Source of the DNA: Variovorax dokdonensis
GTDB taxonomy: Bacteria > Pseudomonadota > Gammaproteobacteria > Burkholderiales > Burkholderiaceae_C
Direction of reading: 5' to 3'
DNA: 64,000 bases
Assembly: GCF_030316895.1 (NCBI RefSeq)
Contig: NZ_JASZYV010000001.1
Location: forward strand, 992,001 to 1,056,000
The first letter of the stretch is position 1; the number at the start of each line of letters is the position of its first letter. A model generated the notes under the pieces. The model did not search any database and was not told where the DNA came from. It saw nothing but the letters and a program-made list of their open reading frames with translations. Positions 46,413 to 54,732 of the stretch are shown piece by piece. Made by a program: the position numbers and the translations under genes.

Positions 46413-48566
46413 TCAGGCGGGCTGCAGTGCGCGCACGATGCGAGAGCGCAATCCATGCACCAGTCGCTCGTGCCATTTCGGGTGGGTGATGACTTCTGCG
46501 CGGTAGAAGGAAGGGCACAGCGTGGCCGCATGCGCATTGGCGCCGCACAGGCCGCAGCCCACGCAGCCGTCGATCACGGTGGCGACCGGGTCGACCTTGA
46601 GCGGATCCGGGTTGTCCTTGAGCGTCAGCGTCGGGCAGCCCGAAAGGCGGATGCAGGCATGGTCGCCGTTGCACACGTCTTCGTCCACGCCGTACTTCAC
46701 GCGCATCACGCGTTCGCCGCGCTTGAGCAACTGGGCGATCCACGGGCGGATGCGGCGCTGCCGCTCGAGCTGGCATTCGCCTTCGGCGATCACCACCTTC
46801 AGGCCCTGGAAGTCGCTGGTCAGCGCGTCGACCAGCGTTTTGCGCATCCGGGCCACGTCATAGCTGTGCACCGTGCGCAGCCATTGCACGCCCATGCCCT
46901 TGAGCGTGGTCTCGATGGTCTGGTTCTTGTCGACCAGGCTCTGCTGCTTGTCGACGGCCGCTTCCTTCACGGCCTCGTCGGGCGTGGAGATGATGTCCTG
47001 CGTGCCGGTGGCCGAGGTGTAGCCGTTCTTGAAGATGAGCAGCACGGCATCGTCGCCGTTGAAGATGGCGCTTTGCACGCCGGTCAGCAGCCCGTTGTGC
47101 CAGAACCCGCCGTCGCCCATCACCGACAGCGTGCGTCGCTGCATCACGGGCGACACCCCGGCTCTGCTGGCCAGGCTCATGCCGTAGCCGAGGATGGAGT
47201 GGCCCATCGAGAAAGGCTCGAAGGTGCCGAAGGCATGGCAGCCGATGTCGGCGGCGATGTGCACCGGGCCGGTCTCCTGCTGCGCGAGCTTGAGCGCCGA
47301 GAAAACGGGGCGTTCGGGGCAGCCCACGCAGAAGCTGGGCGGCCGGTTGGGCAGCGGCTGGCTGGCCAGCATGCGGGCTACCTCTTCGCGACGTTGACGG
47401 TTGACGTCGATCCACTCGCCTTGCTGCGCGGTCTGGCCGGGAACGTATTGGCGCGCCCACGTCGACAGGCCGCCGGCCATCACCTCAACGCCGAGTTCGC
47501 CGGCCAGCGGCAGCATGTCCTTGCCGTGCAGCGGCGTGGTGATGCCGCGCCGGCGCAACTGGGTGGCGATCTCCTGCTCGATGTACTCGGGCTGGCCTTC
47601 CTCCACCACCAGCACGCTACGCTTGCCGTCGCAGAAGTCGGCCAACTGCTCGGGAACGAGCGGACAAGTGACGTTGAGGACCAGCAGCGGGATCGCGCTT
47701 TCGCCGAAGGCGTTGGCCAGGCCGATCTGCTGAAGGCTGCGCAGCAGCGCGTTGTACAGCCCGCCCTGCACCACGATGCCCAGGTCGGCGTGCCGGCCCG
47801 GCATCAGCTCGTTCAGTCCGTGTTCCACCACGTAGCGGCGCGCGGCGGGAATGCGCTCCTCGCCCTTGAGCTTTTCCTGCCGGAAGGTCACGGGCGGATG
47901 CGCCAGCCGCATGTAGTCGAAGCCGGCAGGCTCTTCCATCAGCGCGCGGGTCGACACGGCGGGTGCACGGTTGTCGCGGCATTCGAAGCTGCCGCGTACA
48001 TGGCAGGCGCGGATTCGCAATTCCATCATGCAGGGCATGTTGGAGGCTTCGGACAGCGCGAAGCCGTGCTCGACCATGCGCACCATCTGGCCGAGGTCGG
48101 GGCGCGGATCGAGCAGGCACATTCCGGACTTGAGCGCATAGGCATGGGTGCGCTCCTGGATCACGCTGGCGCCTTCGCCGTAGTCCTCTCCGACCACGAT
48201 GAGCACGCCGCCCTTGACGCCCGGCGAAGAAAGGTTCGACAGCGCGTCGGCCGCCACGTTGGTGCCGACGATCGACTTCCACGTCACCGCGCCGCGCAAC
48301 GGGTAGTGGATGGAAGCCCCCAGCATCGCCGCGGCCGATGCCTCGTTGGCGCAGGCCTCGACATGCACGCCCAGCTCATCCATGTAGGGCTTGGCCTGCA
48401 CCATCACGTCCAGCAGGTGCGACACCGGCGCGCCCTGGTAGCCGCCCACATAGGCCACGCCCGATTGCAGCAGTCCCTTGGTGATGGCAAGAATGCCCTC
48501 GCCGTGAAAAACCTGGCCCGCGCCAAGGCGCAAGGCCTCGATGTCCTTGCGAAACGAAACTTCCAA
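46413..48566 (-). CDS. Indolepyruvate ferredoxin oxidoreductase, alpha subunit-like
   Basis: 717 aa. Thiamine-diphosphate 2-oxoacid:ferredoxin oxidoreductase: pyrimidine-binding start GEGILAITKGLLQSGVAYVG, TPP domain with GDGGFWHNGLLTGVQSAIFN, and a C-terminal 4Fe-4S part (CNGDHACIRLSGCPTL; DGCVGCGLCG). It decarboxylates aryl-pyruvates to acyl-CoA, passing electrons to ferredoxin. Start TTG 48566 is chosen because GGGAGA sits 7 bases upstream; ATG 48608 lacks a site. Operon with the beta-like gene. Substrate range not defined by sequence. Confidence 0.85.
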   Translation of the reverse strand: MEVSFRKDIEALRLGAGQVFHGEGILAITKGLLQSGVAYVGGYQGAPVSHLLDVMVQAKPYMDELGVHVEACANEASAAAMLGASIHYPLRGAVTWKSIVGTNVAADALSNLSSPGVKGGVLIVVGEDYGEGASVIQERTHAYALKSGMCLLDPRPDLGQMVRMVEHGFALSEASNMPCMMELRIRACHVRGSFECRDNRAPAVSTRALMEEPAGFDYMRLAHPPVTFRQEKLKGEERIPAARRYVVEHGLNELMPGRHADLGIVVQGGLYNALLRSLQQIGLANAFGESAIPLLVLNVTCPLVPEQLADFCDGKRSVLVVEEGQPEYIEQEIATQLRRRGITTPLHGKDMLPLAGELGVEVMAGGLSTWARQYVPGQTAQQGEWIDVNRQRREEVARMLASQPLPNRPPSFCVGCPERPVFSALKLAQQETGPVHIAADIGCHAFGTFEPFSMGHSILGYGMSLASRAGVSPVMQRRTLSVMGDGGFWHNGLLTGVQSAIFNGDDAVLLIFKNGYTSATGTQDIISTPDEAVKEAAVDKQQSLVDKNQTIETTLKGMGVQWLRTVHSYDVARMRKTLVDALTSDFQGLKVVIAEGECQLERQRRIRPWIAQLLKRGERVMRVKYGVDEDVCNGDHACIRLSGCPTLTLKDNPDPLKVDPVATVIDGCVGCGLCGANAHAATLCPSFYRAEVITHPKWHERLVHGLRSRIVRALQPA

Positions 48567-48671
48567 CGCTGTGTCTCCCGAGTGGCTTGGCGCGGGCGGT
48601 CCGCGCATGGCTGTTGCTGCGATGGCCCGCGCTCGCTGCTCCCGGGCCGATGTGATCGAAGGGCGCGGCTG

Positions 48672-49319
48672 CTACTTCTTGGCAGGCGCTCCTGCGGCCG
48701 GCGCCGGCGACGCGGCGCTGAAGCGTGCGAGGTAGTAGGCGAGGGTGTCCAGGTCTTCGGGTGTCGTGCGGCTCACCGCCTCGATCATCGCCATCGTGTA
48801 GCCCACGCGCTTGCCGCTCTTGTAGCCCTGCAGCACGCCCTTGAGGTAGTCCTCGGTCTGGCCGGTCAGGCGCGGCACCTGCTGGCCGCCGCTGAAATCC
48901 GCGCCGTGGCAGAACACGCATTTGTGCTCGCTCGACAGGGCCTTGCCGCGCGCCATGCGATCGGCGTCTACGGGCCCCGCGGGCGGCGCTACAGGCACCG
49001 GCGGCAGTGTGCCGATGAAGTCCGAGAAGCCGCGCAGGTCGTCGTCGGTGAGTGTCTTGGCCACCGCGCTCATCATCTCGTTGGACCGGCGACCTTCGCG
49101 GTAGAGAAAGAGCTGCGTCACTGCATAGAAAGAATGCTGGCCGGCCAGCGACGGCGCGCCGGGCATCGTGCTGACGCCCTTGGCACCGTGGCAGGCGGCG
49201 CAGGTCTGCTCATAGCGCTTCGCATAGTCGACCTTGCCTTGCGCCGCCGCAGGCGCTGCGATGCTTGTCGTGAGGGCGGCGGCCGCGGCGAGGGCGGCGA
49301 TGCGAGCGCGTTGCTTCAT
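48672..49319 (-). CDS. Di-haem cytochrome c
   Basis: 215 aa. Signal peptide (MKQRARIAALAAAAALTTSIAAPAAAQ) and two class I haem motifs, CAACH and CVFCH, with Met ligand regions (EGRRSNEMMS and VGYTMAMIEAVS). Its start overlaps the stop of the PQQ sugar dehydrogenase by 4 bases (ATGA), so it is most likely that enzyme's electron acceptor in the periplasm. Confidence 0.9.
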   Translation of the reverse strand: MKQRARIAALAAAAALTTSIAAPAAAQGKVDYAKRYEQTCAACHGAKGVSTMPGAPSLAGQHSFYAVTQLFLYREGRRSNEMMSAVAKTLTDDDLRGFSDFIGTLPPVPVAPPAGPVDADRMARGKALSSEHKCVFCHGADFSGGQQVPRLTGQTEDYLKGVLQGYKSGKRVGYTMAMIEAVSRTTPEDLDTLAYYLARFSAASPAPAAGAPAKK

Positions 49320-50524
49320 TTGCCGTAGCTGATGCGGTAGATGGCGCCGGCGTGGTCGTCGCTGACCAGCAAGGAGCCGTCCTTCATCACCAGGAAGTCG
49401 ACCGGGCGGCCGAGGTAGGTGTTGTTCTCGACGAAGCCGGTCATGAAGGGTTCGACCTTCGCGCCGCCCTTGCCGTCAGGCCAGGCCACGGACACGTCCG
49501 CGTACTTGACCGAGCGGTTCCAGGGGCCGTGGCGCGCGATGAACATCGCGCCGCGGTACTTGGCCGGGAACATCTTGCCGTCGTAGAACTTCAGGCCCAG
49601 CGAGCCGGCGTGCGGCCCGAGCAGAGCGGCGGGCTTGACGTAGTCGCTGCACTTCTTGCCCCAGCCGAACTCGGGGTCGGGGATGTTGCCCTGGTGGCAG
49701 TACGGATAGCCGTAGTGCTGGCCCAGCTTGGCCTTCATGTCGACGCGGTTGAGTTCGTCGTTGGGCAACTCTTCGCTGAACCAGTCGCGTCCGTTGTCGG
49801 TGAACCAGAGGTCGCCCGTCTTCGGATCGAAGTCGAAGCCCACGGTGTTGCGAACGCCAGCGGCAATGGTCTCGACATTGCTGCCGTCCAGGTCCATGCG
49901 ATAGATCTTGGCCCACTCGCCCGGGTCGCAGATGTTGCAAGGGGCGCCGACCGGGAAGTACAGCTTGTTGTTGTGGATGCGCAGGAACTTCCAGCTGTGG
50001 TCTTCGCCGCCGGGCAGCTTGTCGTAGATCACCTTCGGCTCGCCCGGGTTGTCGAGCTTTCCGTCGATGCCGTCGTAACGCATGATCTTGGTGTTGGTCG
50101 CCAGGAACAGCGTGCCCTTGTCATAGGCGATGCCGGCAGCCAGCGGCATCTTGTCGATCACCGTCTTGAGTTCGCGCTTGCCGCCCTTGTCGGTCACGGC
50201 ATAGACCTTGTTGCCCACGAACAGCGTGCTCACGAACACCGTACCGTTGGCGCCCTGTCGCAACTCGCGCGCGTCGAGCACGCCGGGCATCCATGTCTCC
50301 ACCTTGAAGCCGGGCGGCAGCTTGAATTTCATCGTCGGCAGCTTGTCGGCCGCCGTGGGAATGGGGAATGCCGGCACCGGGGCCATGCGCATGGCCTCGT
50401 CCGTCTTGGGACGGCCCTTGGCCCAGCCCGGCTCCGCCTCGGGCTTCTGTTGTGCCTGCGCCGCGCCCGCCGTGCACAGGAGGAGCGCCGCGAGGGCGGG
50501 AATCAACTTCGGAATCCGTGGCAT
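49316..50524 (-). CDS. PQQ-type sugar (sorbosone/aldose) dehydrogenase
   Basis: 402 aa, with a signal peptide ending AAQAQ. Six-bladed propeller of the GDH/sorbosone dehydrogenase family: FKVETWMPGVLDARELRQGANGTV start region, FPVGAPCNICDPGEW, VGFDFDPKTGDLWFTDNGRD, QGNIPDPEFGWGKKC, and GRPVDFLVMKDGSLLVSDDHAGAIYRI at the end. It oxidises an aldehyde or sugar in the periplasm. Start 50524 has GAGGAG upstream. Divergent from a LysR gene, which may regulate it. Cofactor inferred from family. Confidence 0.85.
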   Translation of the reverse strand: MPRIPKLIPALAALLLCTAGAAQAQQKPEAEPGWAKGRPKTDEAMRMAPVPAFPIPTAADKLPTMKFKLPPGFKVETWMPGVLDARELRQGANGTVFVSTLFVGNKVYAVTDKGGKRELKTVIDKMPLAAGIAYDKGTLFLATNTKIMRYDGIDGKLDNPGEPKVIYDKLPGGEDHSWKFLRIHNNKLYFPVGAPCNICDPGEWAKIYRMDLDGSNVETIAAGVRNTVGFDFDPKTGDLWFTDNGRDWFSEELPNDELNRVDMKAKLGQHYGYPYCHQGNIPDPEFGWGKKCSDYVKPAALLGPHAGSLGLKFYDGKMFPAKYRGAMFIARHGPWNRSVKYADVSVAWPDGKGGAKVEPFMTGFVENNTYLGRPVDFLVMKDGSLLVSDDHAGAIYRISYGK

Positions 50525-50628
50525 ACGTGTCTCCTCGGTTCTTTGCTCGATATAGCGGCGAATTGCCGCCGGGCGAAAGTGTGCGTGCGCAAGAGACATC
50601 GATCAATAAAATAAGCCGCCTAAGTCAT

Positions 50629-51540
50629 ATGCATGAAATTCATACTGAAGCGATCGATCTGAACCTCCTGCGCCTGTTCGATGCGGTCTACCGCACGGGC
50701 AGCGTCAGCCGGGCGGCAGAGGTGCTGGGCGTGACGCAGCCGGCGGCCAGCCACGGCCTGGGCCGCCTTCGCCTGCTGCTGGGCGACGCGCTGTTCACGC
50801 GGGCTGCGGGCGGCGTCGCGCCGACGAAGCGCGCGGAGCGACTGGCCGTCGCGGTGCAGTCGGCGCTGGCCACCATCGAGGATGCGCTGAACGAGCCCGA
50901 TCGATTCGACCCTGCGCAGTCGCGCAAGACGTTCCGCATTCACATGAGCGACATCGGCGAAGGCCGATTCCTGCCCGTGTTGATGGCAGCGTTGGCACCC
51001 AAGGCGCCGGGCGTTCGCATCGAGACGATGGCGCTGGCACCGTCGGAGATCGCGCCGGCGCTGGACAGCGGAAGGCTTGACTTCGCCTTCGGCTTTCTGC
51101 CCGAGGTGAAGGACACGCAGCGCCGCCTGCTGCTCAAGGACCGCTACATCGTCCTGCTGCGCGCTAATCATCCCTTCGTCGGGCCCCGGCGGCGCGGCGC
51201 GGCCTTGCTCGAGGCACTTCGCTCGCTGGAGTACGTGGCGGTGCGAACGCATGCGGAGACGCTGCGGATCCTGCATCTGCTCAAGCTCGAGGATCGGGTG
51301 CGCCTGACCACCGAGCACTTCATGGTGCTGCCGGCGATCGTGCGCGCTACCGACCTGGCGGTAGTCATGCCGCGCAACATCGCCCGCGGCTTTGCGCTGG
51401 AGGGCGCCTACGAAGTGGTGGAGCCGACCTTTCCGCTGCGCGACTTCGAGGTCGCGCTGCACTGGAGCAGGCGATTCGAGGATGACCCTGCCAATCTCTG
51501 GCTGCGGGAGTTCATCGTCACCACTTTCAAGGAGGCTTGA
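50629..51540 (+). CDS. LysR-family transcriptional regulator
   Basis: 303 aa. Helix-turn-helix: LNLLRLFDAVYRTGSVSRAA, then LGVTQPAASHGLGRLRLLLG, the NodD/NahR-like sub-branch. Effector domain ends LWLREFIVTTFKEA. Divergent from the PQQ dehydrogenase-cytochrome c pair, a typical regulator arrangement. Start 50629 (ATG CAT GAA) is the first Met before the helix-turn-helix. Inducer unknown. Confidence 0.85.
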   Translation: MHEIHTEAIDLNLLRLFDAVYRTGSVSRAAEVLGVTQPAASHGLGRLRLLLGDALFTRAAGGVAPTKRAERLAVAVQSALATIEDALNEPDRFDPAQSRKTFRIHMSDIGEGRFLPVLMAALAPKAPGVRIETMALAPSEIAPALDSGRLDFAFGFLPEVKDTQRRLLLKDRYIVLLRANHPFVGPRRRGAALLEALRSLEYVAVRTHAETLRILHLLKLEDRVRLTTEHFMVLPAIVRATDLAVVMPRNIARGFALEGAYEVVEPTFPLRDFEVALHWSRRFEDDPANLWLREFIVTTFKEA

Positions 51541-51813
51541 CTTGCTCCGAATTGCGCGCGCGGCTCGCCACTGACATGCCGCCTTCAAGGCCGATCCAAA
51601 AAAGTTCCGGACAAAACGTTGCTGCACTGCAACCAGCGCAATTCGCCCCTGCAAAAAGTGCAACGGCGCGTGGGGACCCTAGGCACAGTTGACACATTTG
51701 ATTGCGCTTGTGCCAAACGGAGCGATGGGCGGGGTCTATTTTTCAGCTTCGTTTGGCTTCGGCCGAGACTTGGCTGGGGCTCCTTTCAACAACGTTCTGA
51801 GCGAGGCTTCTTC
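51541..51813. promoter_or_regulatory. Upstream region of the OmpA-like gene
   Basis: 273-base gene-less stretch. A TTGACA (51689-51694) fits a -35 hexamer, but no convincing -10 element at 16-18 bases is seen; the region between 51700 and 51800 is moderately AT-rich. No clear operator recognised. Confidence 0.3.
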
Positions 51814-52890
51814 ATGTCCGTCCGACGCACCCTAGCGACTTGCATTGCGCTTGCTGTCCCGTATGCCGCCTGCCTTGCGCAGACGAGCTACACCTCCGCG
51901 ACGTATTTCGACGATCGTCCGTACATCACGCCATTCGGCGCGTATGTGAATCCGGACAGCGATCGACGCGCCGATGACGGATGGGGCGCCGGCCTGGCCA
52001 TCGGCAAGCCGATCAGCCCGTACTGGAACATCGAGCTGCGCGGGATGTACGAGGAGCTCGACACGTCGCTTCTGGCCGCGGACGCCAAGTGGAAGAACTG
52101 GAGCGGGACGCTCGACGCTCAGTGGTTCTTCCTGGGCCGCCAGGGTTGGGACAAGGCGCGCAGCATCCAGCCCTACCTGGTGGGTGGCGTCGGCTACATC
52201 GAGGACAAGGTCAGCACGCCCGGCGGCAGCTTCAGCAAGGGCAGCTTCATCGCCAACGCTGGCGTCGGCTTCGTCTGGCCCTTCGCCAGTTGGGGCCGGT
52301 TGACGGCGGATGCGCGTTATCGCTACGACGACAACAGCAACCGCCGCGTGTTTCTGGCGGATGGCCACTACGACGACTGGATCTTCAGCGTCGGCCTGCA
52401 GATCCCGTTCGGTGCGGCGCCCATGGTTGCCGCGGCGCCCCCGCCACCGGCACCTGCACCCGCGATGGCGCCGCCGCCCCCGCCGCCGACTCGCAACATC
52501 ACGGTCCAAGGCGACGGAACCTTCCAGTTCGACAAGGCCGTGCTGACCGCCGAAGGGCGCAATCGCATCGACGCTGCGATGCGAGACCTGAGTGCGCAGA
52601 ACTTCCGCGCGCGCCAGATCTCGGTGGTGGGCTATACCGATCCGCTGGGCAGCACCGAATACAACCAGCGGCTGTCGGTGGCGCGGGCCAATGCCGTGCG
52701 TGACCACATGGTGCGCGCCGGTGTGCCAGCCGGCGTGATCCAGACCGAAGGCCGCGGCGAGTCGGACCTGAAGATCACCGAGGCCGAATGCCGTTCGCAA
52801 GGCGCGAGGAGCCGCTCGGCCCTGATCGCCTGCCTGCAGCCGAACCGGCGCGTGGAAATCCGCGCGGTCGGTGAGATGGCGCCGCAGTAA
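51814..52890 (+). CDS. OmpA-family outer-membrane protein
   Basis: 358 aa. Signal peptide MSVRRTLATCIALAVPYAACLAQ, an N-terminal OmpA-like beta-barrel (ITPFGAYVNPDSDRRADDGW, then PYLVGGVGYIEDK and RYRYDDNSNRRVF), a Pro/Ala linker (PPPPAPAPAMAPPPPPP), and a C-terminal OmpA/peptidoglycan-binding domain (FQFDKAVLTAEGRNRID, VVGYTDPLGSTEYNQRLS, PNRRVEIRAVG). It anchors the outer membrane to peptidoglycan. A GC-rich hairpin follows at 52902-52921. Confidence 0.92.
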   Translation: MSVRRTLATCIALAVPYAACLAQTSYTSATYFDDRPYITPFGAYVNPDSDRRADDGWGAGLAIGKPISPYWNIELRGMYEELDTSLLAADAKWKNWSGTLDAQWFFLGRQGWDKARSIQPYLVGGVGYIEDKVSTPGGSFSKGSFIANAGVGFVWPFASWGRLTADARYRYDDNSNRRVFLADGHYDDWIFSVGLQIPFGAAPMVAAAPPPPAPAPAMAPPPPPPTRNITVQGDGTFQFDKAVLTAEGRNRIDAAMRDLSAQNFRARQISVVGYTDPLGSTEYNQRLSVARANAVRDHMVRAGVPAGVIQTEGRGESDLKITEAECRSQGARSRSALIACLQPNRRVEIRAVGEMAPQ

Positions 52891-52901
52891 GTGAGAGAAC
52901 C

Positions 52902-52921
52902 GGGCCGGCATGTGCCGGCCC
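52902..52921 (+). terminator. GGGCCGGCA-TG-TGCCGGCCC hairpin after ompA-like gene
   Basis: Perfect 9-bp stem with a 2-base gap, 11 bases after the OmpA-like stop. No T-run follows, so it may be a transcript-end stabiliser rather than a simple terminator. Confidence 0.45.
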
Positions 52922-53107
52922 CTGCCCGGCGCCGCTCGCCTTGGTGCGCGAGCGCGTTGGCGCGAGAATTGCTCGTCGCAGCATCGGGTTAACCCGCTCC
53001 TTCCATAGAGGCGCCCGGATAGGCGGTATTGGCACAGTGCTATGACGCCGGATGCGCTGCCCGCTATGGTCGGGGTGGCCGGACAAACCGGCACGAGAGC
53101 CGCCACG

Positions 53108-54730
53108 ATGAGCACCAATTCTTCCAACAGCACCGCGACGCAGCCGATCCGCTTCTACCACCAGGGCAGGGTGGTGGATGTCAGCGGCGTCCATCCCACC
53201 CGAACTGTCCTCGACTGGCTGCGCGACGATGCGCACTGCACCGGCACCAAGGAAGGCTGCAACGAAGGCGATTGCGGCGCTTGCACCGTGGTGATCGGCG
53301 AGCTGGCCGCACCCGGCACCGCCGGCGCCATCGACGGACTGGCACTGCAGACCGTCAACGCCTGCATCCAGTTTCTGCCTACGCTCAACGGCAAGGCGCT
53401 GTTCACGGTGGAAGACCTCAAGCGGCAATGCGCTACGGTCGAGCCGCCTGCCGCGCACGCCAACGGCACCAAGCGGCCGACGGTGCCACTGCACCCCGTG
53501 CAGCAGGCCATGGTGGAGTGCCACGGCTCGCAATGCGGCTTCTGCACGCCGGGCTTCGTGATGTCGCTCTGGTCGTCCTACGAGCATCACCAAGCTGACG
53601 GCACCCGGCCCAGCCGCCAGGCGCTGGCCGACGAGTTGTCCGGAAACCTGTGCCGCTGCACCGGCTACCGCCCCATCCTCGATGCCGGCCAGCGCATGTT
53701 CGACCTGCCTGCCGTGCGCCTGGATACGCGCCCGGTGGTGGCGGCGCTGCAGGGCTTGCGGGCCGAGTCGGGCTTCGAGTACAGCGCCCCGCTGGGTGCG
53801 CGGACCGACCGCTTCCATGCGCCCAGAACGCTGGACGAACTGGCCGCCCTGCGCGAGCAGCACCCGCGCGCCCAGGTGCTGGCCGGCTCCACCGACGTGG
53901 GCCTGTGGGTGAACAAGCAGTTCCGCGATCTGGGCGACATCATCTACGTCGGCGATGTGGCCGAGCTCAAGCGCGTGGAAGAACGACAGGGCGAGCAGGG
54001 CAACGAGCTCTACATCGGTGCCGGTGCTTCGCTGGAGGCGGCATGGTCCGCATTGGCCAGCCGCTTCGAAGGGCTGACCGACGTCTGGCTGCGCTTTGCC
54101 TCGCCGCCCATCCGCCACGCTGGCACCATGGGCGGCAACGTGGCCAACGGCTCGCCCATCGGCGACTCGGCGCCGGTGCTCATGGCGCTGGATGCGCAGA
54201 TCGAGCTTCGGCAAGGTAGTCGGGTGCGCCGCATGCCGCTGTGCGACTTCTACGTCGACTACATGAAGAACAAGCTCGAGCCCGGCGAATTCGTGCAGGC
54301 GGTGGCCGTGCCGATGTCGGTGGCATCGCGCCGTGTGCGCGCCTACAAGATCAGCAAGCGCTTCGACTGCGACATCTCGGCGTTGTGTGGCGCCTTCTCG
54401 CTGGAACTCGATGACAAGGACTGCGTGAAGCAGGTCCGCCTGGCTTTCGGCGGCATGGCCGCGACGGTCAAGCGCGCGGCACGTGCCGAGGCGGCGCTGC
54501 TCGGACAGCCGTGGACCCAGGCATCGGTCGATGTGGCCCGCGTGGCGCTGGCCGAAGACTTCACCCCCTTGAGCGACATGCGCGCATCCGCCGCCTATCG
54601 CCTGCAGGTGGCGAGCAACCTGATCACTCGCCTGTGGATGGAAACCCGCTCGCAGGATGCATTGCCCGTGCAATCGACCAGTGTGTGGAGCGTGATGCCG
54701 CATGCCGTCGCCGGTGTGGAAGGAGCCTGA
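53108..54730 (+). CDS. xdhA: Xanthine dehydrogenase small subunit (2Fe-2S/FAD)
   Basis: 540 aa. The N-terminus has two 2Fe-2S sites: CTGTKEGCNEGDCGAC and CGFCTPGFVM with LCRCTGYRPI. The central FAD domain has LAGSTDVGLWVNKQF and FASPPIRHAGTMGGNVANGS. It passes electrons from the molybdenum subunit to NAD+. Start 53108 begins MSTNSSNSTATQPIRFYHQG. Followed after 2 bases by the large subunit gene. Confidence 0.93.
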   Translation: MSTNSSNSTATQPIRFYHQGRVVDVSGVHPTRTVLDWLRDDAHCTGTKEGCNEGDCGACTVVIGELAAPGTAGAIDGLALQTVNACIQFLPTLNGKALFTVEDLKRQCATVEPPAAHANGTKRPTVPLHPVQQAMVECHGSQCGFCTPGFVMSLWSSYEHHQADGTRPSRQALADELSGNLCRCTGYRPILDAGQRMFDLPAVRLDTRPVVAALQGLRAESGFEYSAPLGARTDRFHAPRTLDELAALREQHPRAQVLAGSTDVGLWVNKQFRDLGDIIYVGDVAELKRVEERQGEQGNELYIGAGASLEAAWSALASRFEGLTDVWLRFASPPIRHAGTMGGNVANGSPIGDSAPVLMALDAQIELRQGSRVRRMPLCDFYVDYMKNKLEPGEFVQAVAVPMSVASRRVRAYKISKRFDCDISALCGAFSLELDDKDCVKQVRLAFGGMAATVKRAARAEAALLGQPWTQASVDVARVALAEDFTPLSDMRASAAYRLQVASNLITRLWMETRSQDALPVQSTSVWSVMPHAVAGVEGA

Positions 54731-54732
54731 AC

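Noticed and set aside
46248..49328. Very long plus-strand open frame (over 1,000 codons) antisense to the IorAB and cytochrome genes
   Set aside because: Created by GC-rich codon bias on the other strand; His/Arg/Ala/Gly-rich translation with no domain, while the minus-strand genes have clear motifs.
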